Part shown: positions 42,712 to 51,532 of the stretch, piece after piece | Numbering within the stretch: position 1 is the stretch's first letter | Layout of the letters: every line of letters begins with the position of its first letter | Assembly: GCA_963824345.1 (NCBI GenBank) | Contig: CAWGOZ010000020.1 | Coordinates: forward strand, 124,001 to 188,000 | DNA length: 64,000 bases | Reading direction: 5' to 3' | Origin: Palsa-89 sp963824345 | Lineage (GTDB): Bacteria > Acidobacteriota > Terriglobia > Bryobacterales > Bryobacteraceae | Program-made: the position numbers and the translations under genes | Notes under the pieces: generated by a model | What the model was told of the DNA's origin: nothing | Database searches by the model: none | What the model saw: the letters and a program-made list of their open reading frames with translations, nothing else

Positions 42712-43838
42712 AACAAATCACGCTCCGCGAAATCCGGATGCCGCTGGTGCATTTCTTCGAGACCAGTTTCGACCGGATCACCGCGCGCCGTATCGTCCTG
42801 GTGGAAGTTCAGAGCGGCGGAGTTTCGGGCTGGGGTGAAGTCACCGCCGGAGAAAATCCGTTCTACAACGAAGAGTGGACGGAATCAGCCTGGCTGATTT
42901 TGCGCCACTTTGTCGCTCCGCGCGTTCTGAATCAAACCTTCGAGTGCGCGGCCGAGGTCGGTGCACGCAGCGCCCACATTCGCGGGCACCTGATGGCTCG
43001 CGGCGGATTGGAAGCAGCTGTGTGGGATCTGGAAGCGCGCATGCTCGGCAAGCCCCTCTACCAGCACATCGGCCAGGGAGCCCCCGCAAAACCCAACGAA
43101 GGAGCCAGCCGCCGCGAAATCCCCTGCGGAGTATCCATCGGGATCCAGGATTCGGTGGAGCAGCTGTTTCAGAAAATCGAGACCGAACTCGCCGCCGGTT
43201 ATCAGCGCATCAAGATGAAGATCAAGCCCGGCTGGGACGTGGAAGTGGTCGGCCAGGTGCGAAAGCGTTTCCCCGGCATTCTGCTTATGGCCGATGCCAA
43301 TTCGGCTTACACGCTGGCCGATGCGCAGCGGCTCAAGCACCTGGACGAATTCAACCTGATGATGATCGAGCAGCCGCTGGCGCATGACGAAATCATCGAT
43401 CACGCCAAGCTGCAAGCCCAATTGAAGACACCCATCTGTCTGGATGAATGCATTCGCTCGGCCCACCAAGCCGAACAAGCCATCGCAATGGACGCCGGGC
43501 GAATCATCAACATCAAGCTCGGCCGCGTGGGCGGGTTCGCCGAGGCCCGGCGCGTGCACGATGTCGCGCAGAAGGCCGGCATTCCAGTGTGGTGCGGAGG
43601 CATGCTTGAGTCGGGGATTGGCCGCGCTCACAACATCGCTCTGGCGACCCTTCCGAATTTCACGCTCCCGGGCGACGTTTCAGCCAGCCGTCGCTACTGG
43701 GCGCGCGATATTATCGATCCGCCGGTGGAAGTAACGGCGCGCGGAACCATCGCCGTGCGCGACGAACCAGGATTCGGCTACCAACTGGACCGCAAATTTC
43801 TCGATTCAATCACAGTCCGGCGGGATTCCCTCTCTTAG
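42696..43838 (+). CDS. menC: o-Succinylbenzoate synthase / N-succinyl amino acid racemase-like (enolase superfamily)
   Basis: A 380-residue enolase-superfamily enzyme of the muconate-lactonizing subgroup. RIKMKIKPG carries the catalytic Lys pair. LMADANSAY, MMIEQPLA and CLDECI supply the three metal ligands, and NIKLGRVGG the second acid/base Lys. Members called MenC make o-succinylbenzoate for menaquinone; close relatives racemise N-succinyl amino acids. No other men gene is nearby and the neighbour is a GNAT acyltransferase, so the racemase activity is a real alternative. The MFS gene follows at once. Confidence 0.82.
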   Translation: MGIRLEQITLREIRMPLVHFFETSFDRITARRIVLVEVQSGGVSGWGEVTAGENPFYNEEWTESAWLILRHFVAPRVLNQTFECAAEVGARSAHIRGHLMARGGLEAAVWDLEARMLGKPLYQHIGQGAPAKPNEGASRREIPCGVSIGIQDSVEQLFQKIETELAAGYQRIKMKIKPGWDVEVVGQVRKRFPGILLMADANSAYTLADAQRLKHLDEFNLMMIEQPLAHDEIIDHAKLQAQLKTPICLDECIRSAHQAEQAIAMDAGRIINIKLGRVGGFAEARRVHDVAQKAGIPVWCGGMLESGIGRAHNIALATLPNFTLPGDVSASRRYWARDIIDPPVEVTARGTIAVRDEPGFGYQLDRKFLDSITVRRDSLS

Positions 43839-45134
43839 ATGTCCGATTTCTCCGACCTCCTGAGGACCAATCGGAACTATCGCTGGACCTGGAGCGGCCA
43901 AGTGGTCAGCGAGATCGGCGATCATTTCAACAACGTCGCCGTCTTCAGTCTGGCGCTAGCCAACACCCGCTCCGGACTGGTGGTGACGGGAATCATGCTC
44001 TCGCGAGCCATTCCCGCGGTGCTGGCCGGGCCCGTGGCAGGCGTGGTGCTCGACCGGCTGGATCGCAAACGCATCATGATCGCGAGCGACTTGATCCGCG
44101 CCGTTGTGGCCATTGGATTCATTCTGGCGATTCCGCGCTCCGATACCTGGCTATTGTATTTGCTCAGCGCGCTGCTGATGTTCGCCTCGCCGTTCTTCAC
44201 CAGCGGCCGGTCGTCCATCCTGCCGACCATCGCGAGCAAAGAGGAACTGCACACCGCCAATTCGCTCACGCAAACCACGCAGTGGATGACGCTGACCATC
44301 GGAGCCTTTCTGGGCGGAACAACCGTCATGCAGTTTGGCTACAAATGGGCATTCGGCTTCAATGCACTGTCATTTTTATTCTCGGCCGCCTGCATTTCCC
44401 GGCTGCGCGTCCAGCGCGGCGGATTCCGCGCGGCGCGAACCGCGCTCGCAGAAGACAAAGTGGTGCGGCCGTGGCACGAATATAAAGAAGGCCTGCGCTA
44501 CATGCGCTCGTCGCCGTTAATCCTGGGAATCGCGCTGCTCGCGGTGGGATGGGCATCCGGAGGCGGCGCCGCGCAGATCCTGTTCAGTCTGTTTGGGGAA
44601 CTGGTGTTCAATCGCGGACCTGCGGGTATCGGGTATCTATGGGCCGCGGCCGGCGTTGGATTGATCGCCGGCGGATCGTACGCGCACTGGCTGGGCAAGC
44701 GAATTTCGTTCGCCAACTACAAACGGACCATCAGTATTTGTTACGTCATTCACGGCGGTTGCTACGTGATCTTCAGCCAGATGCGCGATTTCCAAATGGC
44801 GCTGCTTTTCCTCGCGATTTCACGATCGGCCATCGCGGTCAGCTCGGTACTCAATATGTCGCAACTGCTGCGGCACGTCTCGGACGAGTTTCGCGGCCGC
44901 GTCTTTGCGACCATGGAAACAATGCAATGGTCCACCATGATGCTTTCGATGGCGGGCGCCGGGGTCGCGTCAACGAATTGGAGCCCGCGCACGATCGGCG
45001 TGGTTTCCGGATTGCTCAGCTCAAGCACCGCGTTCTTCTGGCTGTGGGCGAACGGGACCGGCCGATTGCCGGAGCCGGCTCGCGACGGAGTAGCGCCCGA
45101 AGAGATCGAAGTTCACGGCGATCCGGTAGTCTAG
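43839..45134 (+). CDS. MFS transporter, EntS-like
   Basis: A 431-residue 12-span permease starting on the base after the menC stop. NRNYRWTWSGQVVSEIGDHF and the RLDRKRIMIASDLIRA loop (motif A variant) are typical of the MFS_3 / enterobactin-exporter-like family. SDEFRGRVFATMETMQWSTMM is the corresponding loop in the second half. The cargo is unknown. Its tight linkage to menC and an SDR suggests one transcript, but no siderophore genes are present. Confidence 0.87.
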   Translation: MSDFSDLLRTNRNYRWTWSGQVVSEIGDHFNNVAVFSLALANTRSGLVVTGIMLSRAIPAVLAGPVAGVVLDRLDRKRIMIASDLIRAVVAIGFILAIPRSDTWLLYLLSALLMFASPFFTSGRSSILPTIASKEELHTANSLTQTTQWMTLTIGAFLGGTTVMQFGYKWAFGFNALSFLFSAACISRLRVQRGGFRAARTALAEDKVVRPWHEYKEGLRYMRSSPLILGIALLAVGWASGGGAAQILFSLFGELVFNRGPAGIGYLWAAAGVGLIAGGSYAHWLGKRISFANYKRTISICYVIHGGCYVIFSQMRDFQMALLFLAISRSAIAVSSVLNMSQLLRHVSDEFRGRVFATMETMQWSTMMLSMAGAGVASTNWSPRTIGVVSGLLSSSTAFFWLWANGTGRLPEPARDGVAPEEIEVHGDPVV

Positions 45135-45148
45135 GCGAGACGATCCGA

Positions 45149-45862
45149 ATGGAAAACAAACCCATCATCTTAGTCACGGGCGCTGCCCGGCGCATCGGGC
45201 GCGTGATCGCGATTCGGCTGTATCAATCGGGCTATCGCGTGGCGATTCACTATGCGACATCGGAGCGGGACGCGCGCGCCACCGCGGAAGAATGCGGATC
45301 GGCGCCGCTGTTCCAGGCCGATCTGGAACAGGTGGACCAGATCAAGCGAATGTTTCGCGAAGTGGAAGAACGGCTCGGATCCTTGTACGGTCTGGTGAAC
45401 AACGCCGCGCGGTTTCGGCGGCGCGATCCGCTCGAACTCACCGAAGCCGATTGGGACTTCATCCATAGCGTGAATCTCAAGGCGACTTTTTTCTGCTGCC
45501 AGCAGGGGGCGTTGCTCATGAAGAAGTCCGGCGCGGGACGCATCGTGAATCTCAGTTCGCTGGGCGGCATCCGGCCTTGGGATATGTACGCGCACTATTG
45601 CGCATCCAAGGCCGGCGTGATCATGCTGACCCGCGCGCTGGCAAAAGCGTTCGCGCCCGAGATCACAGTGAACTCCGTGGCGCCGGGCGTAATTCTCGCG
45701 TCCGACGAAGATCCTCGCGCGCAGGAGCTGATCGCGGCCACTCCGGCGAAACGCTCCGGCACGCCTGAAGAGGTTGCCGAAGCCGTGCTCTATTTCATGA
45801 AAGCCTCCAACTTCGTAACCGGCCAGGTGCTGGCGATCGATGGGGGCCTCAGCCAGCGTTAA
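45149..45862 (+). CDS. SDR family oxidoreductase, pteridine-reductase-like
   Basis: 237 residues from the ATG at 45149. ILVTGAARRIGRVIAIRLYQ contains the TGxxxRIGR form of the cofactor loop that is characteristic of FolM/PTR1-type pteridine reductases (NADPH preference). LVNNAARF (NNAG variant), NLSSLGG and MYAHYCASKAG give the Asn-Ser-Tyr-Lys tetrad. GQVLAIDGGLSQR ends the fold. Dihydropterin reduction is possible but unproven; a general ketoreductase is the alternative. The stop overlaps the convergent gene by 4 bases. Confidence 0.85.
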   Translation: MENKPIILVTGAARRIGRVIAIRLYQSGYRVAIHYATSERDARATAEECGSAPLFQADLEQVDQIKRMFREVEERLGSLYGLVNNAARFRRRDPLELTEADWDFIHSVNLKATFFCCQQGALLMKKSGAGRIVNLSSLGGIRPWDMYAHYCASKAGVIMLTRALAKAFAPEITVNSVAPGVILASDEDPRAQELIAATPAKRSGTPEEVAEAVLYFMKASNFVTGQVLAIDGGLSQR

Positions 45863-46833
45863 TCCGCCCGCGCGACCGCGGCCACGGGTTGGAAATGTTC
45901 GCGCAGCAGCTTGGCGATGTGCTTGGCGAGGTCGTTGGTCACACCCAGATTCTCGCCGAAGAAATGCACTTTGCCCGAAAGGCTCTGGTTCAATATCACC
46001 CTGCCGTCGCGCCCCTCGATGGTGGTGGTTACGTCCATACTCGTCCAACCGACCAGGTTGAGCAGTTCACGCAGCAACTGGTTGCCTTGCCTGAACCCGG
46101 ATACTTTGGTTCGAAGGATCACCAGGTCGGCAATCTCGTCCGCCTGCCGATCGCCGCTGCGGAATACCTTTTGGAATTCGCCGTCCTGGCGAACGCGCTC
46201 GATCAGGCGTTCATAGCCGGTGAAAAGAAACTCCGCTGGAATGCTGACGGATCCTGCTTCCGGCGGCTCGATTTGAATGCGCCTGCCGGAAGGGTTCAGC
46301 GGGCTGGTTTGGGGCGTGGTTTGAACCGCGGCCAGAGCGAGGTTCGGCAGGGCGGCGCGGGCGCCGGCGGCGATCAATTGTGTCCGAATGCCGTCCGCCT
46401 GGCCTTGCGGCAATGCGAAGACCGCGCTATGGACGCCCCCATTCTCATCGCGGTACAAAACCGTGAGGACGTCCACCTTGGTCCACATCAAGACGCTCAA
46501 GAATCGGCCGGTCTCATACGGAGCGGCTATCGCGGCCACCTTAAACACTTTTCCGGTCTTCCCGCCAGCCTGCGTCGTTTCAGAACCCAGGAGGATGTCG
46601 TCGATCGCCGAGACGGCAATTTTCGCCTGTGAGTTGCGGGAATCGAACACTAGTGCGCCGCTCTCGACACTGAGCTTCCCCCCACTTTGGGCTTTGACGT
46701 TCTCCAGTCCGATCACGTGCCGAGCCGATATGGGCGCGTCGGCGGAAGGTGCTGCCGCAATCAAATTTGTAGCCGCCAGCGCCGAGAATGACGCCAGTCC
46801 AAAAACCGCCCGCGTCAGCCTATTCGACGGCAA
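45859..46833 (-). CDS. Secreted hypothetical protein
   Basis: About 324 residues. I start it at TTG 46833, preceded by GAAGGGC, because this gives a signal peptide (LPSNRLTRAVFGLASFSALA, cleavage near IAAAP); the open frame continues upstream within the next gene. The domains include HVIGLENVKAQSGGKLSVES, IDDILLGSETT and YETGRFLSVLMWTKVDVLTV, consistent with a compact beta fold resembling PH-like or GRAM-like domains. The C-terminal half has VDVTTTIEGRDGRVIL-type strands. I do not recognise the family. It overlaps the small CFFC gene by 14 bases. Confidence 0.7.
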   Translation of the reverse strand: MPSNRLTRAVFGLASFSALAATNLIAAAPSADAPISARHVIGLENVKAQSGGKLSVESGALVFDSRNSQAKIAVSAIDDILLGSETTQAGGKTGKVFKVAAIAAPYETGRFLSVLMWTKVDVLTVLYRDENGGVHSAVFALPQGQADGIRTQLIAAGARAALPNLALAAVQTTPQTSPLNPSGRRIQIEPPEAGSVSIPAEFLFTGYERLIERVRQDGEFQKVFRSGDRQADEIADLVILRTKVSGFRQGNQLLRELLNLVGWTSMDVTTTIEGRDGRVILNQSLSGKVHFFGENLGVTNDLAKHIAKLLREHFQPVAAVARAD

Positions 46834-47062
46834 TTTTGGCGCCCTTCGGATTGTTTTTCGAGAGGTGCTCGATGCGTGCGTCCAGCATGCTCCGGATCCC
46901 CTTGAGCATTTCGAGACGGGCGTTGCGGAAATGCTCGCGCGTATCTTCCGGCCAGGCATGGCCGAGGAAAGCCTCGATCTGAGGCCCTGCGACAGCGCAG
47001 AAAAAACAGCCCTGAGGATGCTGCGCCCCGCTCGGTTGAGAGGTGCTTGGTTGTTCGTCCAT
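46820..47062 (-). CDS. Small protein with CFFC motif
   Basis: An 80-residue soluble protein. After a polar N-terminus, CFFCAVAG forms a CxxC pair, followed by helices (IEAFLGHAWPEDTREHFRNA, ARLEMLKGIRSMLDARIEHL). It starts 2 bp after the ArsA-type ATPase stop and overlaps the next gene, so the three form one unit. The Cys pair could be redox-active or bind metal. No known family; it may be an ArsA partner (inference). Confidence 0.72.
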   Translation of the reverse strand: MDEQPSTSQPSGAQHPQGCFFCAVAGPQIEAFLGHAWPEDTREHFRNARLEMLKGIRSMLDARIEHLSKNNPKGAKIAVE

Positions 47063-47064
47063 GT

Positions 47065-48249
47065 TCAGCCTTCTTTCATCTCTACTGTCAATATCTTATT
47101 CTGAAGCGACGCCCGCGTGGGCGTGAGGGCTGCCATGGAGGTGGGCAGTCCGATATGGCGGCGCAGGGTACCGATCTCGACAACCAGCTCGTCTCCCTTT
47201 TTGAACAGCCCGACCTCGCCCTTCACCGCAAACGGCAGCCGCAGCCGGACTTCATAGTGCGAGTTGTGTTTCTCGAAAGTGTAGGGCGCTTCGGTCCGCA
47301 CCACCAGCGCGGGATCCTCGTCGCCATACAGAACGTTGGCGAGCTCGATCAAACGCTCGCGGCCCAGCACTTCATGGGTGAACAAAGGGACGCGTTTCAT
47401 CGCCACCGGCTGAAAGTACTCCTCGATCTCGTCCAGGATTTTGGATTGCGAGGCGCGCCACTGATCGAACCAGGTGTCGGTGACAGCTTCCGGCAGCACG
47501 CGATTGACGATGATGCCGTCGACCGTGAGACCGTGCAGCGAAAAATAGACGAACGCGCGTTGGGTTTCCCGCAGAACCATCTTCTCGGGATTGGTTACCA
47601 GTCGGACGCTGGTCACCTTCGGATTCTCCAGCAGCTCGGCGATGCCGTCCAGGCGTCCGAACAAATTCTGGATGTTGGCGAAGTAGCTGTCGGGGGGAAG
47701 CTCCACCGGCGAAATGCGATTCGCCACGGGCCGAACGGCCTTCAGCAGTCCGCGTTGGAATGGGAAAACGTGCTTCATGTACCATTCGAGCGTAGTCGGC
47801 ATGCTGACGAAGCGCATGGACTCGGCAGTGGGCGCGCAATCCAGGACGATCACCTGGTATTGCCCCTCGCGCCGGTACTGATTCACGTACATCATGGCGC
47901 TGAGCTCTTCCATGCCGGGCAGGATGGCGAGTTCTTCAGCCTCCACGTCGCTGATGCCGGTGGTGCGCAGCACGGAAACGACGTAGGTGGAGATCTCGCG
48001 CCAGTGCCGCTTGATCTCCTTCTGGATGTTGACTTCCTGGATGGAGAGATGATCGTCGATGGGTAGCGGATCGTTGGCGCGGTCCTGGAAAAGAGTGCTT
48101 TCGATGTCGAAGGCGTCGGCCAGGCTATGGGCCGGATCGACGCTCATGACCAGCGTGGAATAGCCGAGCCGCGAAAGTTGAAGTCCGGTGGCTGCGGCAA
48201 TACTCGTCTTGCCCACGCCTCCCTTGCCGCTAAAGAGCAGGATGCGCAT
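47065..48249 (-). CDS. ArsA/GET3-type ATPase
   Basis: A 394-residue P-loop ATPase of the SIMIBI class. FSGKGGVGKTSIAAATGLQL is the deviant Walker A with signature Lys, and VMSVDPAHSLADAFD is the switch I region. VIVLDCAPTAESMRFVSMP is switch II (DCAPT), and the A-loop-like GIIVNRVLPEAV follows. The C-terminal 90 residues form a beta domain (EVRLRLPFAVKGEVGLFKKG) like the small Hsp20-like tail of bacterial ArsA-family proteins. No arsenic genes are adjacent, so a protein-targeting or chaperone role is as likely as arsenite export. Confidence 0.9.
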   Translation of the reverse strand: MRILLFSGKGGVGKTSIAAATGLQLSRLGYSTLVMSVDPAHSLADAFDIESTLFQDRANDPLPIDDHLSIQEVNIQKEIKRHWREISTYVVSVLRTTGISDVEAEELAILPGMEELSAMMYVNQYRREGQYQVIVLDCAPTAESMRFVSMPTTLEWYMKHVFPFQRGLLKAVRPVANRISPVELPPDSYFANIQNLFGRLDGIAELLENPKVTSVRLVTNPEKMVLRETQRAFVYFSLHGLTVDGIIVNRVLPEAVTDTWFDQWRASQSKILDEIEEYFQPVAMKRVPLFTHEVLGRERLIELANVLYGDEDPALVVRTEAPYTFEKHNSHYEVRLRLPFAVKGEVGLFKKGDELVVEIGTLRRHIGLPTSMAALTPTRASLQNKILTVEMKEG

Positions 48250-48273
48250 GCTCTTAGTGTAAGCGACCGGCTT

Positions 48274-48714
48274 TCACGGCCTGGACGCTTTCGATCCAAA
48301 GACGTCGCGAAAATGTGTTACAGCCGGCGGAGTGGTATCGAATACAACATTCACGACGTCGAATCGAACCTTTTGCCATGGCACGGAAGCTTGCCTTGCG
48401 TATTCACGGCCGGCGCGCAGGAGGCTGGATTGTTTTTGGGCGCCGATGGCCCGGTCCGGCGAACCGTGTTCCTCCGTCTGGCGAGATTTGACTTCGACAA
48501 ACACCAGGGTATCGCCTTCCCAGCCAATCAGATCCACTTCACCGGCGCCCGAGGCCATGCGGTAATTGCGATCCACGACGATAATTCCAGAGCGTTGTAG
48601 AAACCGTTGGGCAATGTCCTCGCCGCGGCGGCCGAGGGCGTGATCGTCCGTCATGTGCTTGCGGCGGGCGTGCTGCCGGAGGAGGTCCGCGAATTCGAAA
48701 AGCTTTCCGACCAT
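48274..48714 (-). CDS. UPF0102 / YraN family endonuclease-like protein
   Basis: A 146-residue protein. LGRRGEDIAQRFLQRSGIIVVDRNYR and the PD-(D/E)xK-like core GAGEVDLIGWEGDTLVFVEVKSR are the family hallmarks. It is predicted to fold as a Holliday-junction-resolvase-like nuclease; the biological role is unknown. The start may instead be the ATG at 48654 (MTDDHALGRRGEDI); neither start has a clear ribosome site. It is separate from the ArsA unit by 24 bp. Confidence 0.9.
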   Translation of the reverse strand: MVGKLFEFADLLRQHARRKHMTDDHALGRRGEDIAQRFLQRSGIIVVDRNYRMASGAGEVDLIGWEGDTLVFVEVKSRQTEEHGSPDRAIGAQKQSSLLRAGREYARQASVPWQKVRFDVVNVVFDTTPPAVTHFRDVFGSKASRP

Positions 48715-48822
48715 GTGGCGATCTGTGGCTTGAGAAGAAGTGGAAGGTGGGAGCGAATGATCTCTAGCAATACAAGCGTGGTCGAGCCGTAGATTGTCGC
48801 CTGAGCGATAATTGATTCAGAG

Positions 48823-49059
48823 ATGAGCGAGACCAGTCTCCTTACCATCGCCTTGGCCGCCGTGCCGACTATGCTCGCAGTTCTGGTGGGCATCCTGATC
48901 AATAACTCACGCCTAACTGATTTACGCGGCCACATGGATACGCGGTTCAACGACGTTGACCGGCGCTTCGACGAAATGCGCGATCTATGGCGCTCCGAGC
49001 TGTATCGGGTGGAGCAAGTGATTGACGCCCGGCTGAAGCATCTTGAAGAACGCGGATGA
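48823..49059 (+). CDS. Membrane-anchored coiled-coil protein, copy 1
   Basis: A 78-residue protein. The N-terminal span (about residues 6-26, LTIALAAVPTMLAVLVGILI) is followed by a coiled coil with RFNDVDRRFDEMRDLWRSEL and EQVIDARLKHLEERG. The same gene recurs 349 bp downstream with long stretches of identical DNA. I would expect oligomers anchored in the inner membrane with the helix in the cytoplasm or periplasm. No function is known. Confidence 0.75.
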   Translation: MSETSLLTIALAAVPTMLAVLVGILINNSRLTDLRGHMDTRFNDVDRRFDEMRDLWRSELYRVEQVIDARLKHLEERG

Positions 49060-49430
49060 TGAACCATTCCGAGATGAGTGACTAGGCCGTACGCACGCCC
49101 GTCCACGGCCTCCGAATCGTTGGGTAATCGAGAAAGTACGGATTATGTTTAGGCGATACTGGATTCAGTAGATGAGTGATACCAACGTCCTTTCAATTGC
49201 CTTGGCCGCCGTGCCGACTATGCTCGCAGTTCTGGTGGGCATCCTGATTAATAACTCACGCCTGAGCGATACCAATGCACGCATAGGCGACCTGCGTGCT
49301 CAGATGGATTCGCGTTTTGCTGATGTGGATCGGCGCTTCGATGGAGTTGAGCGGCGCTTCGACGAAATGCGCGATCTATGGCGCTCCGAGCTGTATCGGG
49401 TCGAGCAAGTGATCGACGCCCGGCTGAAGC
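48851..49430 (+). repeat. Tandem gene duplication
   Basis: Two direct repeats: 48851-48914 with 49200-49263 (one mismatch seen), and about 48961-49038 with about 49353-49430 (few mismatches). The variable middle differs by insertion of coiled-coil units. Confidence 0.8.
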
Positions 49431-49450
49431 ATATCGAGGACCGCGGCTAG
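49172..49450 (+). CDS. Membrane-anchored coiled-coil protein, copy 2
   Basis: A 92-residue paralogue of the preceding gene, with the same membrane span and coiled coil but an extra 14 residues (NARIGDLRAQMDSRFADV region plus a repeat of the VDRRFDGVERRFDE unit). DNA identity to copy 1 is near-complete over 48851-48914 versus 49200-49263 and over the C-terminal half, indicating recent tandem duplication with unit insertion. Between them an ATGAGTGACTAG at 49073 looks like another abortive start. Confidence 0.75.
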   Translation: MSDTNVLSIALAAVPTMLAVLVGILINNSRLSDTNARIGDLRAQMDSRFADVDRRFDGVERRFDEMRDLWRSELYRVEQVIDARLKHIEDRG

Positions 49451-49456
49451 AGCGGC

Positions 49457-50038
49457 CTACTTGATCGCCTCGAACTCGAATTCCATTACCTTCCCCCGCA
49501 CGACATAGCACAAATAGTGCTCCCAAAATTTCCGGAAGCGCAGGAAGTGATTCACCAGAAACTCGAAACCCAGCCAGCGCCAAAGAGCCAGCAATCTCAC
49601 GTGAACTTTCACCTGGCGGAATCGCACGCCGCTATAGTAGCCGAAGCCGCCATGGTTCTCGCCAAAATAGCGGAACGAGAAGCTGTTCAGGTGCCAGCGG
49701 TGGGTAGGGTCGCAAAACGAACTGAAGTCGGTGTAGTGCGGCGTCGTAAGGTGCACTCGGCCTCCCGGGACGACCATGCGATGAAACTCCTCCATGGCGC
49801 GAATCACGTCGGAAACGTGCTCGATCACATGGATGGCGCGTAGCTCACCGAACGAGCTGTCGCGAAACGGGTAGGGAAACCGGTCCAGGTCGCACAACAC
49901 GTCGGCGCGAGTGTTGGGGTTGCGATCAACCCCGATCGCGCCGGGATATTTGTTGATCCCGCAGCCGACGTCAAGAATACGCTTGGCGGCGCTTAAGCTA
50001 CGTTTCTTCGAGGCAGCTACGCCACCGTTTTCAGGCAT
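49457..50038 (-). CDS. SAM-dependent class I methyltransferase
   Basis: About 193 residues from the ATG at 50038; the frame is open to 50098, inside the aminotransferase gene. RILDVGCGINKYPGAIGVDR is the SAM loop with a Gly-rich turn, VLCDLDRFPYPF and LRAIHVIEHVSD follow, and MVVPGGRVHLTTPHYTDFSS is the post-II motif. This is the Methyltransf_11-like layout often found near sugar or lipid metabolism genes. The substrate is unknown. It overlaps the aminotransferase end by 22 bases and may be translated with it. Confidence 0.85.
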   Translation of the reverse strand: MPENGGVAASKKRSLSAAKRILDVGCGINKYPGAIGVDRNPNTRADVLCDLDRFPYPFRDSSFGELRAIHVIEHVSDVIRAMEEFHRMVVPGGRVHLTTPHYTDFSSFCDPTHRWHLNSFSFRYFGENHGGFGYYSGVRFRQVKVHVRLLALWRWLGFEFLVNHFLRFRKFWEHYLCYVVRGKVMEFEFEAIK

Positions 50039-51375
50039 TCCTCCAGTGTATCCACAGCGAAATCGGCTTGATCGCGCGTGATCACCAGCGGAGGACAAAG
50101 TCGAATGGCGTTGCGTCCGGCGCCCAGCACCAGCAGGCCGCGCTCGAAAGCCATGGCTTGAATGCGCTCTCGCATCTCCGGGGCGCGCTCCTTGGTTTTT
50201 TGATCGAGCACAAGCTCGAAACCGATCATGAGTCCCAGGCCGCGGACGTCGCCGACATTCCTGAACCGCTTAGGCCAATGGCGCATGCGATCGAGAATAT
50301 GGCCGCCGACCGAGGCCGCATTGGCGATTAATTCATTCTGGAGCAGGTCGATGGTGGCGAGCGCCGCTTCCACCGCCACCGGATTGCCGCCGAACGTGGA
50401 AGCGTGGGCGCCCGCGGGCCAATCCATAATTTCAGCGCGCGCAATCATGGCGCTCAACGGCAACCCGCTCGCGATGCCTTTTGCGGTGGTGAAAATATCC
50501 GCTGCCACGCCAAAGTGCTCGGCGGCCCACATCTTGCCGGTGCGCCCCATGCCGCACTGGACCTCGTCGAAGATCAGCAGGATGCCATGCCGGTCGGCCA
50601 ACCGCCGCAACTCTTCGTGAAAAGCCTTGGGTGGGATCAAGTAACCGCCCTCGCCCTGGATGGGCTCCACCACGATGCCGGCCACTTCTTCGGCCGGAAG
50701 GATGGTGCGGAATAGCTCCTCCTCGATGAAGCGGACGCAGCTAACGGCGTAGTCGTCCGCGCTAACGCCGTGGGGCCGGCGGTACGGATCGGGAAATTGC
50801 GCGTGGTAAACGCCGGGGACCAGCGGTCCAAACCCTTTGCGCTGGATAACCTTGCTGCCGGTCAGCGATAGCGCACCCATGGTGCGGCCATGAAAAGAGC
50901 CCGTGAAGGCGATGAATTTGTCGCGGCCGGTATGATGGCGAGCCAGTTTCAGGGCGGCCTCGGTTGCCTCGGTTCCCGAGTTTCCGTAGTACACGCGATG
51001 CGCACCCGCGCCTGGAGCGATGGAGGCGAGCTTTTCGGCCAACTGCACCATATTTTCGTAGTAGAAATCGGTGCCCGACATGTGGATCAGCCGGTTGGAT
51101 TGCCGTTCGATCGCGGCAACCACCTTGGGGTGGCAGTGGCCGGTGGAAGCCACGGCGATTCCAGCGTTGAAGTCGAGGAAGCGGTTTCCATCGACATCCT
51201 CGATCATGGCCCCTTCACCGCGCGCGGCCACCAAGGGATAACAGCGAGTGTAGGAGGGCGACAGGACTCGGGCGTCGCGCTCGATGACGGCCGCAGCGCG
51301 GGGGCCGGGTAGTGCGGTCACGAGATGTGGAAGGTCCAAACGGACTTCTTGGGAAACGGCTTCTTGAGTGAGCAT
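50017..51375 (-). CDS. Class III aminotransferase (acetylornithine/4-aminobutyrate type)
   Basis: A 452-residue PLP enzyme. FLDFNAGIAVASTGHCHPKV and YYGNSGTEATEAALKLAR are N-terminal signatures. LLIFDEVQCGMGRTGKMWA (Asp to PLP N1) and TTAKGIASGLPLSA (PLP Lys) define the active site, and FGGNPVAVEAALATID follows. The HVFAGT-like N-terminus and length fit 4-aminobutyrate or acetylornithine aminotransferases of Acidobacteria. No gabD or arg genes are near, so substrate choice is open. It lies upstream of the methyltransferase on the same strand. Confidence 0.9.
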   Translation of the reverse strand: MLTQEAVSQEVRLDLPHLVTALPGPRAAAVIERDARVLSPSYTRCYPLVAARGEGAMIEDVDGNRFLDFNAGIAVASTGHCHPKVVAAIERQSNRLIHMSGTDFYYENMVQLAEKLASIAPGAGAHRVYYGNSGTEATEAALKLARHHTGRDKFIAFTGSFHGRTMGALSLTGSKVIQRKGFGPLVPGVYHAQFPDPYRRPHGVSADDYAVSCVRFIEEELFRTILPAEEVAGIVVEPIQGEGGYLIPPKAFHEELRRLADRHGILLIFDEVQCGMGRTGKMWAAEHFGVAADIFTTAKGIASGLPLSAMIARAEIMDWPAGAHASTFGGNPVAVEAALATIDLLQNELIANAASVGGHILDRMRHWPKRFRNVGDVRGLGLMIGFELVLDQKTKERAPEMRERIQAMAFERGLLVLGAGRNAIRLCPPLVITRDQADFAVDTLEECLKTVA

Positions 51376-51532
51376 TAAGATCTCCTTCTGTCTACGGGCA
51401 GTTAATCTGTGGAAAGGAACGACAGGAAGGGGAAACTAGTCGGAACCGAACAGGCTGGGGCGGGATGTGGCCGGTCGCGACATGATGACTGCTTTCATTC
51501 TAGCATCCTAACTTCCGATTTGGTCCTATTTT

